The translations under genes and the position numbers were made by a program. From NCBI GenBank assembly GCA_963746255.1, contig CAVVAJ010000005.1:744001-808000 (forward strand): a DNA stretch of 64,000 bases, written 5' to 3'. The notes under the pieces are model-generated. The model worked only from the letters and a program-made list of their open reading frames with translations, was not told the origin of the DNA and searched no databases. This document shows positions 17,271 to 26,538 of this stretch, piece after piece; position 1 is the stretch's first letter, and the number at the start of each line of letters is the position of its first letter. Source of the DNA: DAOVXM01 sp963746255. GTDB taxonomy: Bacteria > Chloroflexota > Anaerolineae > Anaerolineales > UBA4823.

Positions 17271-18410
17271 ATGAATTCAACTAAGGATGATATGGGCTCA
17301 GATATGGAGAAAATTGCTGATTCTTGGGATCACCCAGCCGTACTTGCGTTTTGCGAACAATGTGACTGGGTATATGTCATTCCAAATGGGCTTGAGAATC
17401 AAATATGTCCGCACTGTCTTTCGGCATTATTAGAGCCCGTAATTGAATCCTCATCTCAACAGAACCAAATATTCTATTTTCAACCCCCAGAACTTTTGCT
17501 GCCATTCAAAATCAGCTTGGAGCAGATCCATTCGCGGATAATGTCCTTTACCCAGGGTATCCCGTTTGCCACACCAGATATCAAGCGGGCTTCTTCAAAC
17601 GATCGGATAGTGCAAATATACTTGCCGTTTTGGTTGGTGGATAGTGACATCAATGCTGAATGGGAAATTGAGGCAGGTTATGAGTATGAAGTTCTCAGCC
17701 ACCGCGAACGGTACCATCAACAGCAAGGTGGCTGGCAGACCGAGCAAGTAACTGAGCAGCGGGTTCGTTGGGAACCGCGTTTAGGGCGGTTAGACCGCTG
17801 CTACCATAATATCCCGGTACCTGCTTTAGAAGGCCAGAGAGCAATTAGCGACATGCTCGGACAATATGACCGCTCTGATGCAGAGCCATATGAAACGGGA
17901 CTCGAGCAGAACGCTCTTATCCGCTTGCCCGATCGCAACCCAGAGGACGCCTGGGGAGAGGCCAAACCGATCTTGCAGGCGTATGCCGCAGAAGAATGCC
18001 GCAGAGCTTCAAATGCAGATCAGCAGCGTAATTTTCGATGGAAACCTGAATATCGTTCGCAATCCTGGACATTGTTGCTGCAGCCCATTTACGCAACGTT
18101 CTACCGGGATGATGATAACAAACCGGTACCCATCTATATTAATGGCCAATCCGGCCGGATATCAGGAAACCGGAGATCATCACTAAAGCGGGGTCAACGG
18201 GCTTCACTTTGGATCCTGGGTGCTGCGATCTTATTATTCATCCTAAGCATTATCTCTGGAATAGTGAGTTTTTTCGCACCCCCCGTTCTGCCGTTCGCCA
18301 TTGTTTGTTTTATTGCAGCTGCTCTAATAGCCATCACGTCGTTGATACCTGTTGCGATTGTCTGGCAGTTCAATCGCACACAACGACGTGTGGAAGCCGC
18401 GCTTCCTTAA
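17271..18410 (+). CDS. Zinc-ribbon membrane protein, paralogue of the preceding gene
   Basis: 379 residues, with the same plan as its upstream neighbour but only one zinc ribbon (CEQC...CPHC, about 33-54). The central domain repeats the paralogous motifs 'VQIYLPFWLVDSDINAEWEI' and 'WTLLLQPIYATFYRDDD', and two hydrophobic helices lie at about 306-365. Conservation between the two includes the 'YLP(Y/F)W' and 'IYINGQSGRISG'/'VIINGQSRTIAG' segments. A short 25-bp gap suggests co-transcription and perhaps a heteromeric membrane complex. The function is unknown. Confidence 0.7.
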   Translation: MNSTKDDMGSDMEKIADSWDHPAVLAFCEQCDWVYVIPNGLENQICPHCLSALLEPVIESSSQQNQIFYFQPPELLLPFKISLEQIHSRIMSFTQGIPFATPDIKRASSNDRIVQIYLPFWLVDSDINAEWEIEAGYEYEVLSHRERYHQQQGGWQTEQVTEQRVRWEPRLGRLDRCYHNIPVPALEGQRAISDMLGQYDRSDAEPYETGLEQNALIRLPDRNPEDAWGEAKPILQAYAAEECRRASNADQQRNFRWKPEYRSQSWTLLLQPIYATFYRDDDNKPVPIYINGQSGRISGNRRSSLKRGQRASLWILGAAILLFILSIISGIVSFFAPPVLPFAIVCFIAAALIAITSLIPVAIVWQFNRTQRRVEAALP

Positions 18411-18468
18411 CCAAGAAGATGAAATACATTGTTATGGGGGGTTTAATACCCGGCTAATTTCTTAAAAA

Positions 18469-19569
18469 TTAAACATTAAAGCGGAAGTAGATCAAATCGC
18501 CATCTTGCACGATATATTCCTTGCCTTCCTGCTGCATTTTACCAGCAGATTTCACTGCCATGTCGCTGCCGAATTCGACGAAAGTTTGAAACGGAACCAC
18601 TTCAGCTTTGATAAAACCGCGTTCAAAATCAGTATGGATAACGCCAGCGGCTTTTGGAGCCGTAGTACCGGCAGGTATATTCCAGGCGCGTACTTCATTG
18701 TCATTTTTTGTGAAGAAGCTGATCAGACCCAGCGCGCGAAAGCCTTTTTGGATAATCTGTTCCAGCCCACTCATATCTGCTCCAGCCAGCTCCAAGAATT
18801 CTTGCCGCTCCTCAGCCGACATCGAGATCATTTCCTCTTCAAGTTTTGCACATATAATTACGATTTCCGTGTTTTGTTCTGCAGCAATTTCTTGAACTGC
18901 CACTGAATATTTATTTCCCCCAGCTAAACCCGTCTCATCGACATTAGCAGCATAGATCACTGGTTTCCCTGTTAGAAAACGTAATTCTCGGGTTATTGTA
19001 TACCATGCTTGCTTATCGACTCCAGTGAAGCAGCGGATCGGTAAACCTGCGTTAAGGTGTTCTGCTAGATCGTTGGCGCAGCTCAGTATCGGTATAAGTT
19101 TTTGGTCTCCTTTCACTTCACTTTCGAGACGTTCAATTTTCCTTTCCAACTGATCCAAATCGGCTAAAGACAACTCAATGTTTACGATCTCGATGTCTGA
19201 TCGAGGATCAGGTTCCTCGCTCACGTGAACCACGTTCGGATCATCAAAGCATCGTACTACTTGAATAATGGCATCAGTATTACGGATTTGTGCGAGAAAT
19301 TGGTTACCTAAACCTTCACCGTGGCTGGCGCCTTTGACCAAACCGGCGATATCGATAAATTCGACAGTCGCGTGAATCACTCTTGGAACCTTGACTAAAT
19401 ATGCGAGTTCATCCAAACGTGTATCAGGTACCCCAACGATCGCTCGATTTGGTTCAATCGTACAAAAAGGGTAATTGGCAACGGCTGCATGCTGCGCACC
19501 GGTTAGCGCATTGAATAGTGTACTTTTGCCAACATTTGGCAACCCGATAATTCCGATGCTTAAACCCAT
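18469..19569 (-). CDS. ychF: Ribosome-associated GTPase/ATPase YchF (OLA1 family)
   Basis: 366 residues, the usual YchF length. The G1 motif 'GLPNVGKSTLFNAL' is at 9-22, G3 'DIAGLVKGAS' at about 74-83, and the NxxE-type G4 that makes the family prefer ATP is near 'YAANVDETG'. The C-terminal TGS domain ends 'YIVQDGDLIYFRFNV', diagnostic for YchF. It binds ribosomes and ATP and acts in translation and redox-stress responses. It is convergent with the zinc-ribbon pair (58-bp gap) and divergent from the EamA gene. Confidence 0.95.
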   Translation of the reverse strand: MGLSIGIIGLPNVGKSTLFNALTGAQHAAVANYPFCTIEPNRAIVGVPDTRLDELAYLVKVPRVIHATVEFIDIAGLVKGASHGEGLGNQFLAQIRNTDAIIQVVRCFDDPNVVHVSEEPDPRSDIEIVNIELSLADLDQLERKIERLESEVKGDQKLIPILSCANDLAEHLNAGLPIRCFTGVDKQAWYTITRELRFLTGKPVIYAANVDETGLAGGNKYSVAVQEIAAEQNTEIVIICAKLEEEMISMSAEERQEFLELAGADMSGLEQIIQKGFRALGLISFFTKNDNEVRAWNIPAGTTAPKAAGVIHTDFERGFIKAEVVPFQTFVEFGSDMAVKSAGKMQQEGKEYIVQDGDLIYFRFNV

Positions 19570-19732
19570 AGATTACTCTCTTTGCACAATTCAATCATTA
19601 ACCACCGATAGTTAAGATTTGTCCGGAATAATTTGATTCCAATGATAACATTATTCGCATTCCTTTTGCTAGTTTTACCATGTATAGCCGAGGCCACTTA
19701 TTCGTAGAGTGGATTGAAGTCAGGGAGTAGCT

Positions 19733-20686
19733 ATGGGGATTGTCTTAAAAGAAAAAGCGCCTAATCCAACACTGGCTAAGGGATATTCCATCGCGATTAC
19801 TGCAATGGTCATTTGGTCATTTACTGCGATATTTATCCGCTACCTAACGGAATATTACCATCTCCCAGCCTTAGTACTGGCGTTTTGGCGAGATGCATTT
19901 GCTACCTTTGGGTTAGCAAGTTTTTTGGGCATAAAGTGTCGAAAATTATTGCGTATAGGCAAATCGTCCCTGATATTTTTTAGCCAGTATGGGTTTGTAC
20001 TGGCGTTGTTTAATGCGACCTGGACTGTTTCCGTCGCACAAAATGGGGCTGCAGTGGCAACGATGCTTGCATATTCTTCGGTAGCGTTTACCGCGGTTAT
20101 TGGGAATAGACTATATGGCGAGCGGTTGGGTAAGTATAAGATTAGTGCTGTAATCTTAAGTATGATCGGCGCATTGTTCGTGTCAGGCGCTTATGATATA
20201 ACAAATTGGCGGATCGACGCACTGGGGGTATCGAGCGGTTTGGTCTCCGGGTTAGCTTTTGGAGGCTATAGTTTGATGGGAAAAGCAGCTTCTAACCGAT
20301 CAATAAATCCTTGGACGACAATGACTTATACTTTTGGATGGGCGGCGGTCTATCTACTACTTTTCAATTTGATATTTCCTGAAAGTAACGATTTGGGCAG
20401 GATCGGTTCACTTTTCTGGCTCAATGGATCATGGATTGGATGGCTAATACTCCTCGTTCTAGCTGTAGGTCCAACGATTGGAGGGTATGGATTGTTCACT
20501 GTCAGCTTGACTTATCTACCCGCGAGTGTAGCCCAACTGATCGCAACTTTGGAACCCCTATTTACTGCAGTCTTAGCATATTTATTGTTGGATGAACGGT
20601 TTAGTATCACCCAACTTATCGGTGGAGTATTCATTATCTGTGGGGTGGTGATAATCCTTTTGAGACAAGAGTTAAATGGGAGATGA
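19733..20686 (+). CDS. EamA/DMT-superfamily transporter
   Basis: 317 residues with about ten hydrophobic helices in two repeated EamA halves ('AITAMVIWSFTAIFIRYL' opening the first, 'LGVSSGLVSGLAFGGYSLMG' opening the second). The family exports amino acids, nucleotides or other metabolites across the cytoplasmic membrane. The substrate cannot be read from sequence. GGGAGTAG precedes the ATG at 19733. It is divergent from ychF. Confidence 0.85.
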   Translation: MGIVLKEKAPNPTLAKGYSIAITAMVIWSFTAIFIRYLTEYYHLPALVLAFWRDAFATFGLASFLGIKCRKLLRIGKSSLIFFSQYGFVLALFNATWTVSVAQNGAAVATMLAYSSVAFTAVIGNRLYGERLGKYKISAVILSMIGALFVSGAYDITNWRIDALGVSSGLVSGLAFGGYSLMGKAASNRSINPWTTMTYTFGWAAVYLLLFNLIFPESNDLGRIGSLFWLNGSWIGWLILLVLAVGPTIGGYGLFTVSLTYLPASVAQLIATLEPLFTAVLAYLLLDERFSITQLIGGVFIICGVVIILLRQELNGR

Positions 20687-20779
20687 ATACGCATCACCTC
20701 ATATTTAGAGTTAGTGTTAACAATCGCCTTGGATAGATCCTTTAGCTTCTCCAGCTCAAGACGGACAGCAATGAATAGA

Positions 20780-23413
20780 TCATAGTTGATAATCTGGTGC
20801 TTGGTTTGTGAGAGCCTGTAAGATTGCCTTCGCTTCCTCCTTCCCGCCCAATCCAGATTCACCTCCTGGACCAACACAGGAAGGACAACCATCTTCACAT
20901 TCACACTCGTTTATCAACATATTGGCATGCTGAATCAGTTCGTCATGCAGGGTGTATAGCGTTTGACTGAGACCGATCCCTGCGGGAATCTGGTCATAAA
21001 GCACGATTGTCGGTTGTCCATCAGAAAGCGGTGATTTTGGATCAATATGCACCCCGAGGTCGCGGGTATCGCACATCAAAAAGATGGGCGCAAGATTGTG
21101 ACAGAGGTAGGCCAGTCCTGCGATACCGCTCCTGACCCGCACAGCTGTTTCGGCGCGCCGGTGGCAATTCCGGCACAACGTAGTTAGGTTATCCAGTCGA
21201 TTAGCGAGCTGGTAAGAAATGATGCCATCTGCATCTCGGCAGAGACGGAAAGGGATCTTATGGTGAACATCGTGCTGTTGGCTGGATTCCAATAGACCGC
21301 AAACCTGACACTTGAAGCCGTCTCTCTCCCGGACGAGATTACGCTGCTGGATCCAATTCGGCCCATAATCAATCGCATCACTACGCCACAATCCCTGAGC
21401 CCGTAAGGTGTCGATCGTCCCTTCGTTCAAAGACAACCAATAGCCGGTAGTAAGCAGTTCGGTTGGCGGCAGGTCAACGGTGCCCATGCCGATGTTCTCG
21501 TGGGTGAACCATTTGATTTTGCGGTAACCGGTCATTTGGGATGTGACATTAATTTCCCCATGCGATTTCATGCCACCAGTGATGAATGATTGTTCTATTT
21601 CTTCGATTAGCGATATGGTGCTCTCTTGGAGCGGTTCGGTATAGTAATCGGGATTACATGGTTGGAGAAGCGCGGTTTTTGATGATAAATCTAGGTTCTC
21701 GACGATGTAGGTTTGGCTTTCATGGAGGTAAACGGCACCTGGGTGGACCATCCAATGTGAGCTGGCAAAATCGACATTCCCAATCGTAACCATGGTGTCT
21801 TCGTTAGGGGTTTGAAGTAATATGCTATCGACCGAGGCGCTACGCAGGGATACATCTTGGGCAGGATATTTCTCTGCCATCCAATAGTATTTATCACGAA
21901 CTCGATGTAATAACCCGCTGGATACTAAATAATCCAAGTACTCAACGAGGTTCTCTGTGCTAAGTTCACCATATCGTTCATATTCGCTGAACGGCAGCTC
22001 AAACGCAGCACAGCGCAAATGGTCGAGCAAAATCAGGGGATTATCAGGATTAATCAGGGCTCGTTCTGGTGAGCGATCGAAAAAGTAAGTCGGGTTCTTG
22101 GCAAGAAATTGGTCTAAAGGAGCCGCAGTAGTTATCAGCACCGCCAGAGAATCATCCAATCCCCGTCCAGCTCGACCTGCCTGCTGTTTTGCAGCAGCGA
22201 TTGTTCCAGGGTATCCAATTAACAGTGCGGCACCCATACCCCCGACATCAATTCCGAGTTCTAGTGCATTTGTAGCAACAACTGCCTTCACCTCTCCTTT
22301 CCGTAAAGCTTCTTCAATCTGGCGCCTTTGCCGAGGTAGATACCCACTGCGGTAGCCGCGCACAGGTGATGTTAGTTTCGAAGAGCTTCTTTCAGGGTTT
22401 TGACCTTGATCGTTGATCTTCTGTCTTAGATAGGTTAGAGTGATCTCAACTGAACGACGTGACCGGGCGAACAATATCGTCTGGATATCATATGCAATTA
22501 AATCACTGGTAAGCCGGACGGTCTCTTGGGCTGCGCTACGCCTGATACCAAGCGTACGATCGACTATCGGTGGGTTATAGATTAGGAATTCCTGTGCACC
22601 GCGAGCCGACCCATCCTTGGAGACAAGTGTTACTGGTTCAGCAATCAACCGCTCGGCGAGGTCTTTCGGGTTCCCAATGGTGGCGGAGGTGAGAATGAAT
22701 TGGGGGCGCGAGCCGTAGAATGCGCAGATACGTTTCAGTCTACGTAATACATTGGCGACATGCGAGCCAAATACACCCCTATAGATATGCATCTCGTCGA
22801 TAACGACATACTTAAGGTTGCTGAAGAAATGAGCCCAGGATGTATGGTGGGGCATAACACCTGTATGCAGCATATCTGGATTCGTGAAGATAATATTTGC
22901 ATGCGTACGGATCTGGTGGCGTGCACTCTGCGGTGTATCGCCGTCATATACCCCAATGATTAAATTATCGAAATTCGCGTTGGCGCTCGTCTTTTCATGT
23001 TCCTGCCGCTCGACTTTAACTTGCAGGGAGCCCAGGTTTGCTATGGATGCTTGAAGCGAAGCAAATTGATCTTGAGCGAGTGCTTTTGTTGGGTAGAGAT
23101 AGATCGCGCGCTGGCTCGGGTGGTAGAGCCAGGAATTGATAACTGGCAGGTTAAAGCAAAGGGTTTTTCCGCTCGCAGTCCCGGTGGCAATCACACAGTT
23201 TTGACCTGCTGTAGCTATCTGGAAAGCCTCTTCCTGATGGCTGTATAGCTGTTGTATGCCTTGCTCACGGAGCATCTCAACTGCTGCGAGGTGCAGGTCA
23301 GATGGGGGTTGTACCCAACTTGGGGACCTTTTCACTTGACTTTGCCAATACACGATATTCCCCCCGATAGATGGTTCGGCACGCCAGTGCGCTAATAAGG
23401 AGCTAAGCGTCAT
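20780..23413 (-). CDS. MrfA/YprA-like DEAD-box helicase with inserted HNH module and DUF1998
   Basis: 877 residues. The superfamily-2 helicase core has Walker A 'TGTASGKT' (77-84), motif II 'VIDEMHIYRG', motif III 'LTSATI' and motif VI 'QQAGRAGRG'. After the helicase and winged-helix region, residues about 696-757 form an HNH nuclease-like module: C702-x2-C705, the pair H717-H718, then C747-x2-C750-H751. The C-terminal DUF1998 zinc region has C837, C839, C843 and C846 ('ECECEDGCPSCV'). MrfA proteins are 3'-5' helicases used in repair of mitomycin-type DNA damage. The usual protein has no HNH module, so this one may couple unwinding to incision. Its start lies 513 bp from the DegV remnant. Confidence 0.85.
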   Translation of the reverse strand: MTLSSLLAHWRAEPSIGGNIVYWQSQVKRSPSWVQPPSDLHLAAVEMLREQGIQQLYSHQEEAFQIATAGQNCVIATGTASGKTLCFNLPVINSWLYHPSQRAIYLYPTKALAQDQFASLQASIANLGSLQVKVERQEHEKTSANANFDNLIIGVYDGDTPQSARHQIRTHANIIFTNPDMLHTGVMPHHTSWAHFFSNLKYVVIDEMHIYRGVFGSHVANVLRRLKRICAFYGSRPQFILTSATIGNPKDLAERLIAEPVTLVSKDGSARGAQEFLIYNPPIVDRTLGIRRSAAQETVRLTSDLIAYDIQTILFARSRRSVEITLTYLRQKINDQGQNPERSSSKLTSPVRGYRSGYLPRQRRQIEEALRKGEVKAVVATNALELGIDVGGMGAALLIGYPGTIAAAKQQAGRAGRGLDDSLAVLITTAAPLDQFLAKNPTYFFDRSPERALINPDNPLILLDHLRCAAFELPFSEYERYGELSTENLVEYLDYLVSSGLLHRVRDKYYWMAEKYPAQDVSLRSASVDSILLQTPNEDTMVTIGNVDFASSHWMVHPGAVYLHESQTYIVENLDLSSKTALLQPCNPDYYTEPLQESTISLIEEIEQSFITGGMKSHGEINVTSQMTGYRKIKWFTHENIGMGTVDLPPTELLTTGYWLSLNEGTIDTLRAQGLWRSDAIDYGPNWIQQRNLVRERDGFKCQVCGLLESSQQHDVHHKIPFRLCRDADGIISYQLANRLDNLTTLCRNCHRRAETAVRVRSGIAGLAYLCHNLAPIFLMCDTRDLGVHIDPKSPLSDGQPTIVLYDQIPAGIGLSQTLYTLHDELIQHANMLINECECEDGCPSCVGPGGESGLGGKEEAKAILQALTNQAPDYQL

Positions 23414-23926
23414 TTATGAGTTTGCTTTCATGCAGGATGTCTTGCTGCATATCTATGTTCACTTCGTTTCATTGGTTGCGGCTTGGCTGGAAGAATATGT
23501 TGGGTCAGACATTTTCCGGAAAGTTGACTTATAGGGAAAGATCGATTGTTTCAACGATGTCAATGATGCTCTAGAAATCCAGGTGATGATCGAATTGAAA
23601 TCAAACGCTGTCTCAGCCCTGCACCTAGAGAGTCGTATTAATCACATTTGAAGGGCGAGTGATTGTATTTTACCGCCATTGCGACCAAGTGATCTCAGGG
23701 ACTGTTTAGAACCAGATTCTTACAGGAACTAAATATGTTTACTGGAGGTGGATTATGGACAGACACATCGGAATATATTTTGAGACGCCAAATAATGTCT
23801 AATTGCTCAGCTTTCAATGTGCGGATAGTCTGCAGGTTAAACAATCTCAAATCGTAAGAAATCAATCCTGGCGCCGGCTGCATTGATCACAACCTTTGAA
23901 CGTAGCCTTACGCACCTCTTGGGAAA
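23414..23926. other. 513-bp region without a recognised gene
   Basis: No supported coding gene. The only notable item is a 15-codon frame (23755-23802, plus strand) after a strong GGAGGTGG, which may be fortuitous. No clear terminator or RNA structure was found. Confidence 0.4.
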
Positions 23927-24764
23927 TTAGATGAAGAAAGCTACCGCCAGGATGCCGGGACCTCCATGGGTGATAATTGCAGGAGGTACATTGTAAATGG
24001 GGATGTTGGATAATTGACATTTTGCCAGCTAAGTCATGGGCAAGTGCCAAACGATTATCATACACGCCGGCGTGCATGATAGTTAGATATGCATTAGTTC
24101 GCCGGGGGACCTGTTCTAGAATAATCTGCTTGAGACGAGCTACCGCACGCCTATTTGTCCGCTCTCGTTCATATTGGTCAACCCGCCCATTCTTGAGTGC
24201 CAAGATGGGTTTGACCTTCATTATGCCACCGAGCAATTTTAAAGCCCCACCGATGCGCCCGCCTTTTCCTAGATACTCAAGTGTATCAACCAAAAAATAA
24301 ACTCTACAACGTGGGGTGAGATTGTAAATCCGTTTACCTATCTCGTCGATATCCGCACCGCTCTGAGCCATCTCAGCTGCAATTTGAACAATGGTGCCCG
24401 GAGGGGAGCCGATCGTCTGCGTGTCGATAACCCGGATAAGCATCTTTGGGAAATCATTAGCTGCAACGCTAGCGGAGCGCACGGTCCCACTTAGTTCGCT
24501 CGAAGGATGGATACAGAGAATGGGTTCTCCCAAGGGTTGCTAGCGTTCAACCTCCTGGGAAAATAATTCTGGTGGTGGGGCGGCTGTTTTAGGAAGATCT
24601 GGGGAGGATTGGTGCAGCGTCATAAAGGTCGCTGTGTCAATGTCATGGCTCTCATAAAAGGATTCTTCACCAAAAGAGACGATTTGAGGAATTTCTGGTA
24701 CGCCTAGCTGATCAGCTACCTCTTGGGGAAGGGTGGCAGTGGTGTCTGTGACGATCTTTACCAT
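23927..24764 (-). pseudogene. DegV-family fatty-acid-binding protein, amber stop and frameshift
   Basis: Read from 24764, 'MVKIVTDTTATLPQEVADQLG' and 'VPQIVSFGEESF'-like text match the DegV N-terminus. An in-frame TAG at 24540-24542 then interrupts it, and the same frame continues 'QPLGEPILCIHPSSELSGT', 'VIDTQTIGS' and 'VDTLEYLGKGGRIGG', all typical DegV text. Near 24010 the frame shifts again, and the end is recovered in another frame as 'ITHGGPGILAVAFF' with TAA at 23927-23929. DegV proteins bind fatty acids and serve as FakB subunits of the fatty-acid kinase. With both a nonsense codon and a frameshift, this copy is probably dead, unless amber is read through. Confidence 0.8.
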
Positions 24765-24839
24765 AATTTCCCCTCCGGTTGATAGTTTGATTAATTCTAT
24801 GCTACTTTGTGAGTGAATCTGTTTGGATAATGAAATAGT

Positions 24840-25328
24840 TTAACTATCGAGATTCATGCTCTCACGCCATTGGGATATCTCTTTGGCATGTTCAGTTTCG
24901 TGCCAAGCCAGACCTGATAACATTTTTGAAATTGTGTATTTGTCACCCCACGGGGCAGTGAATAATTCGGGCAGTACAGCCGCTGGCAGCAATTCGTATG
25001 CAGCGATCAAAGCTCTGCGAACCTCGCTAAATTCTGTGAAGATCTGAGAATAGGATTGAGTAGCTCTCTGGGCGGCTTGATCATCATTCCAAGTAAGGTA
25101 ATCCTCGATCGGCTCAGTAAGAAATTCACTTCCCGCATGAAAAAGTTCCAAGGGGTACACGAGGGTAGTATCCCAAGCGGTGATATGCCCAAGTAGGTCT
25201 TTGATCGTCCAAGAACCTGTCACTGCGAGTGAACACAATTGCTCCTCACTCAGATCTTTGATGGCGTTCAGAATCTGCTTCCGGCTGTGGTTTAACCTGC
25301 GGATGGTTTTCTTTTGCTCAGTTGGCAT
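24840..25328 (-). CDS. DinB-like (ClbS/DfsB) four-helix protein
   Basis: 162 residues with the DinB-superfamily pattern: an N-terminal helix 'IRRLNHSRKQILNAIKDLSE', then 'SWTIKDLLGHITAWDTTL' with the first metal-ligand histidine, and the C-terminal 'LAWHETEHAKEISQWRE' with paired histidines. ClbS/DfsB members include a colibactin-hydrolysing resistance enzyme, while others are thiol-dependent metalloenzymes or uncharacterised. The specific activity cannot be inferred. The gene lies alone between two broken genes. Confidence 0.7.
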   Translation of the reverse strand: MPTEQKKTIRRLNHSRKQILNAIKDLSEEQLCSLAVTGSWTIKDLLGHITAWDTTLVYPLELFHAGSEFLTEPIEDYLTWNDDQAAQRATQSYSQIFTEFSEVRRALIAAYELLPAAVLPELFTAPWGDKYTISKMLSGLAWHETEHAKEISQWRESMNLDS

Positions 25329-25400
25329 AACTGGTTCCCTGTTTTGATGATAAAAATTGATTCTGATCTTAATTGATTATGAAAATTACCGTGGTGAGCT

Positions 25401-25453
25401 AGTGTTCCGTCAAATTTTATTCTTAAGTAAGAATAGAGTGTAGACGGAATACT
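25401..25453. repeat. 53-bp palindromic element, copy 1
   Basis: AGTGTTCCGTC (25401-25411) is matched by GACGGAATACT (25443-25453), an inverted repeat with one mismatch. Inside, TATTCTTA and TAAGAATA form a second stem around 25425. It has the same length (53 bp) and the same first 14 bases (AGTGTTCCGTCAAA) as the copy at 63578-63630. The centres differ. It is likely a MITE- or REP-like element, possibly with TA target duplication. Confidence 0.6.
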
Positions 25454-25516
25454 TTAAGCTTTGTCGAGGGCGTTATAACTCGTAAATCGTATGATAATTA
25501 GATCCTTGACAAAGCA

Positions 25517-26513
25517 CTAGGTAGAGTCGGAAATTAATGCTGGTGTATGACCGCAAACCCGTTGATAGACCATCCAATGGATTTTATCTCTAAATCCCGC
25601 TTTTGTATAAACCTGAATGGCACCAGTTTGATTCTCTGAATCAACTTTTAGGGCGATTGACGCGTGGCCTATGTCTTTGGCAGCTTGCATGGCGGAAACC
25701 AGAAGTGCTGTGCCGACTTCCTCGCTTGCGCGCTGCTTGATCAACAAAAAGGTTGATTAGATAAGCTTGGTTCTCACCGCGCAGGGAGTTGATACTCTCC
25801 CCGGTCTGGCATATTACCCCGCCGACGACTTGATCATTTTCTAATGCAATCATACTATGCTCGAGTGAGAATTTCCCACTTGTCAAGTTGTGCTGGTATC
25901 TTTCGAGTGTTTCGGGAAGGAAATTCCAGTGGTCTCGGAAGGCTTGATTTCGCGCTTCTAGAACTGATGAGATATCGCCGAAATCCCGCCAGGATATGAG
26001 CTTTATGCCTGTTGGTATTTGCAGCTGGGGGATTCCAATAGAAAGGTTGCGAACCATCTCAACTAGGGTACGCTCCATTTGCATATTGAATTGTTCAAAT
26101 AATAGCCGAGCGTATAGATTTTCTGCAGTCACCCTAGCACTCAATATGGTGGTTATTTGGTACTGCGTGGTGAGTTCGACCACTCGCTCCCAAAGCTGTG
26201 AGAGCAGTGCTTTACCAATCCTTTGATGGCGAAATTCAGGTAATATTGAGGCGCGTGTCATATATAATTGTGCTCCCACGCTCTTCCGCAGGAATCCTTC
26301 GCCGTACCCAACAACCTGCTGGGCAGATGTACCTACGATAAAATAGTCCTTTCCTGGTATAGTATCCGGAGCGGATAATTTATCCCTCAATTGAGCGGCC
26401 GTCATACGAAATGGTTCTTCATCTGAGTGCGAACAATGATTGATCAAGTTTAGTAGGTCTTCAAAATCACCTGATTGGTAGTTGCGTATTGAATAGGGGA
26501 CGTTGTCTGTCAT
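25517..26513 (-). pseudogene. Tandem-GNAT acetyltransferase, one frameshift
   Basis: Start ATG 26513 (MTDNVPYSIRNYQSGDFEDL); an upstream in-frame TTG at 26549 is less likely. The first GNAT domain shows 'ASILPEFRHQRIGKALLSQLW' (acetyl-CoA loop). The second begins 'LISWRDFGDISSVLEARNQAF' and reaches 'AYLINLFVDQAARKRG', where one extra base near 25718 shifts the frame. The other frame continues 'VGTALLVSAMQAAKDIG' and 'VYTKAGFRDKIHWMVYQR'. Restored, the product would have about 330 residues with two intact acetyl-CoA sites. It follows the MFS gene at 26539 closely, so the two may form a resistance-type operon. A one-base error is as likely as a real null mutation. Confidence 0.75.
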
Positions 26514-26538
26514 AGAATCATTAATGCCGAGGAAATCC

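Noticed and set aside
23755..23802. 15-codon frame after a strong GGAGGTGG
   Set aside because: Too short to support without conservation; no promoter or neighbour gives it meaning.
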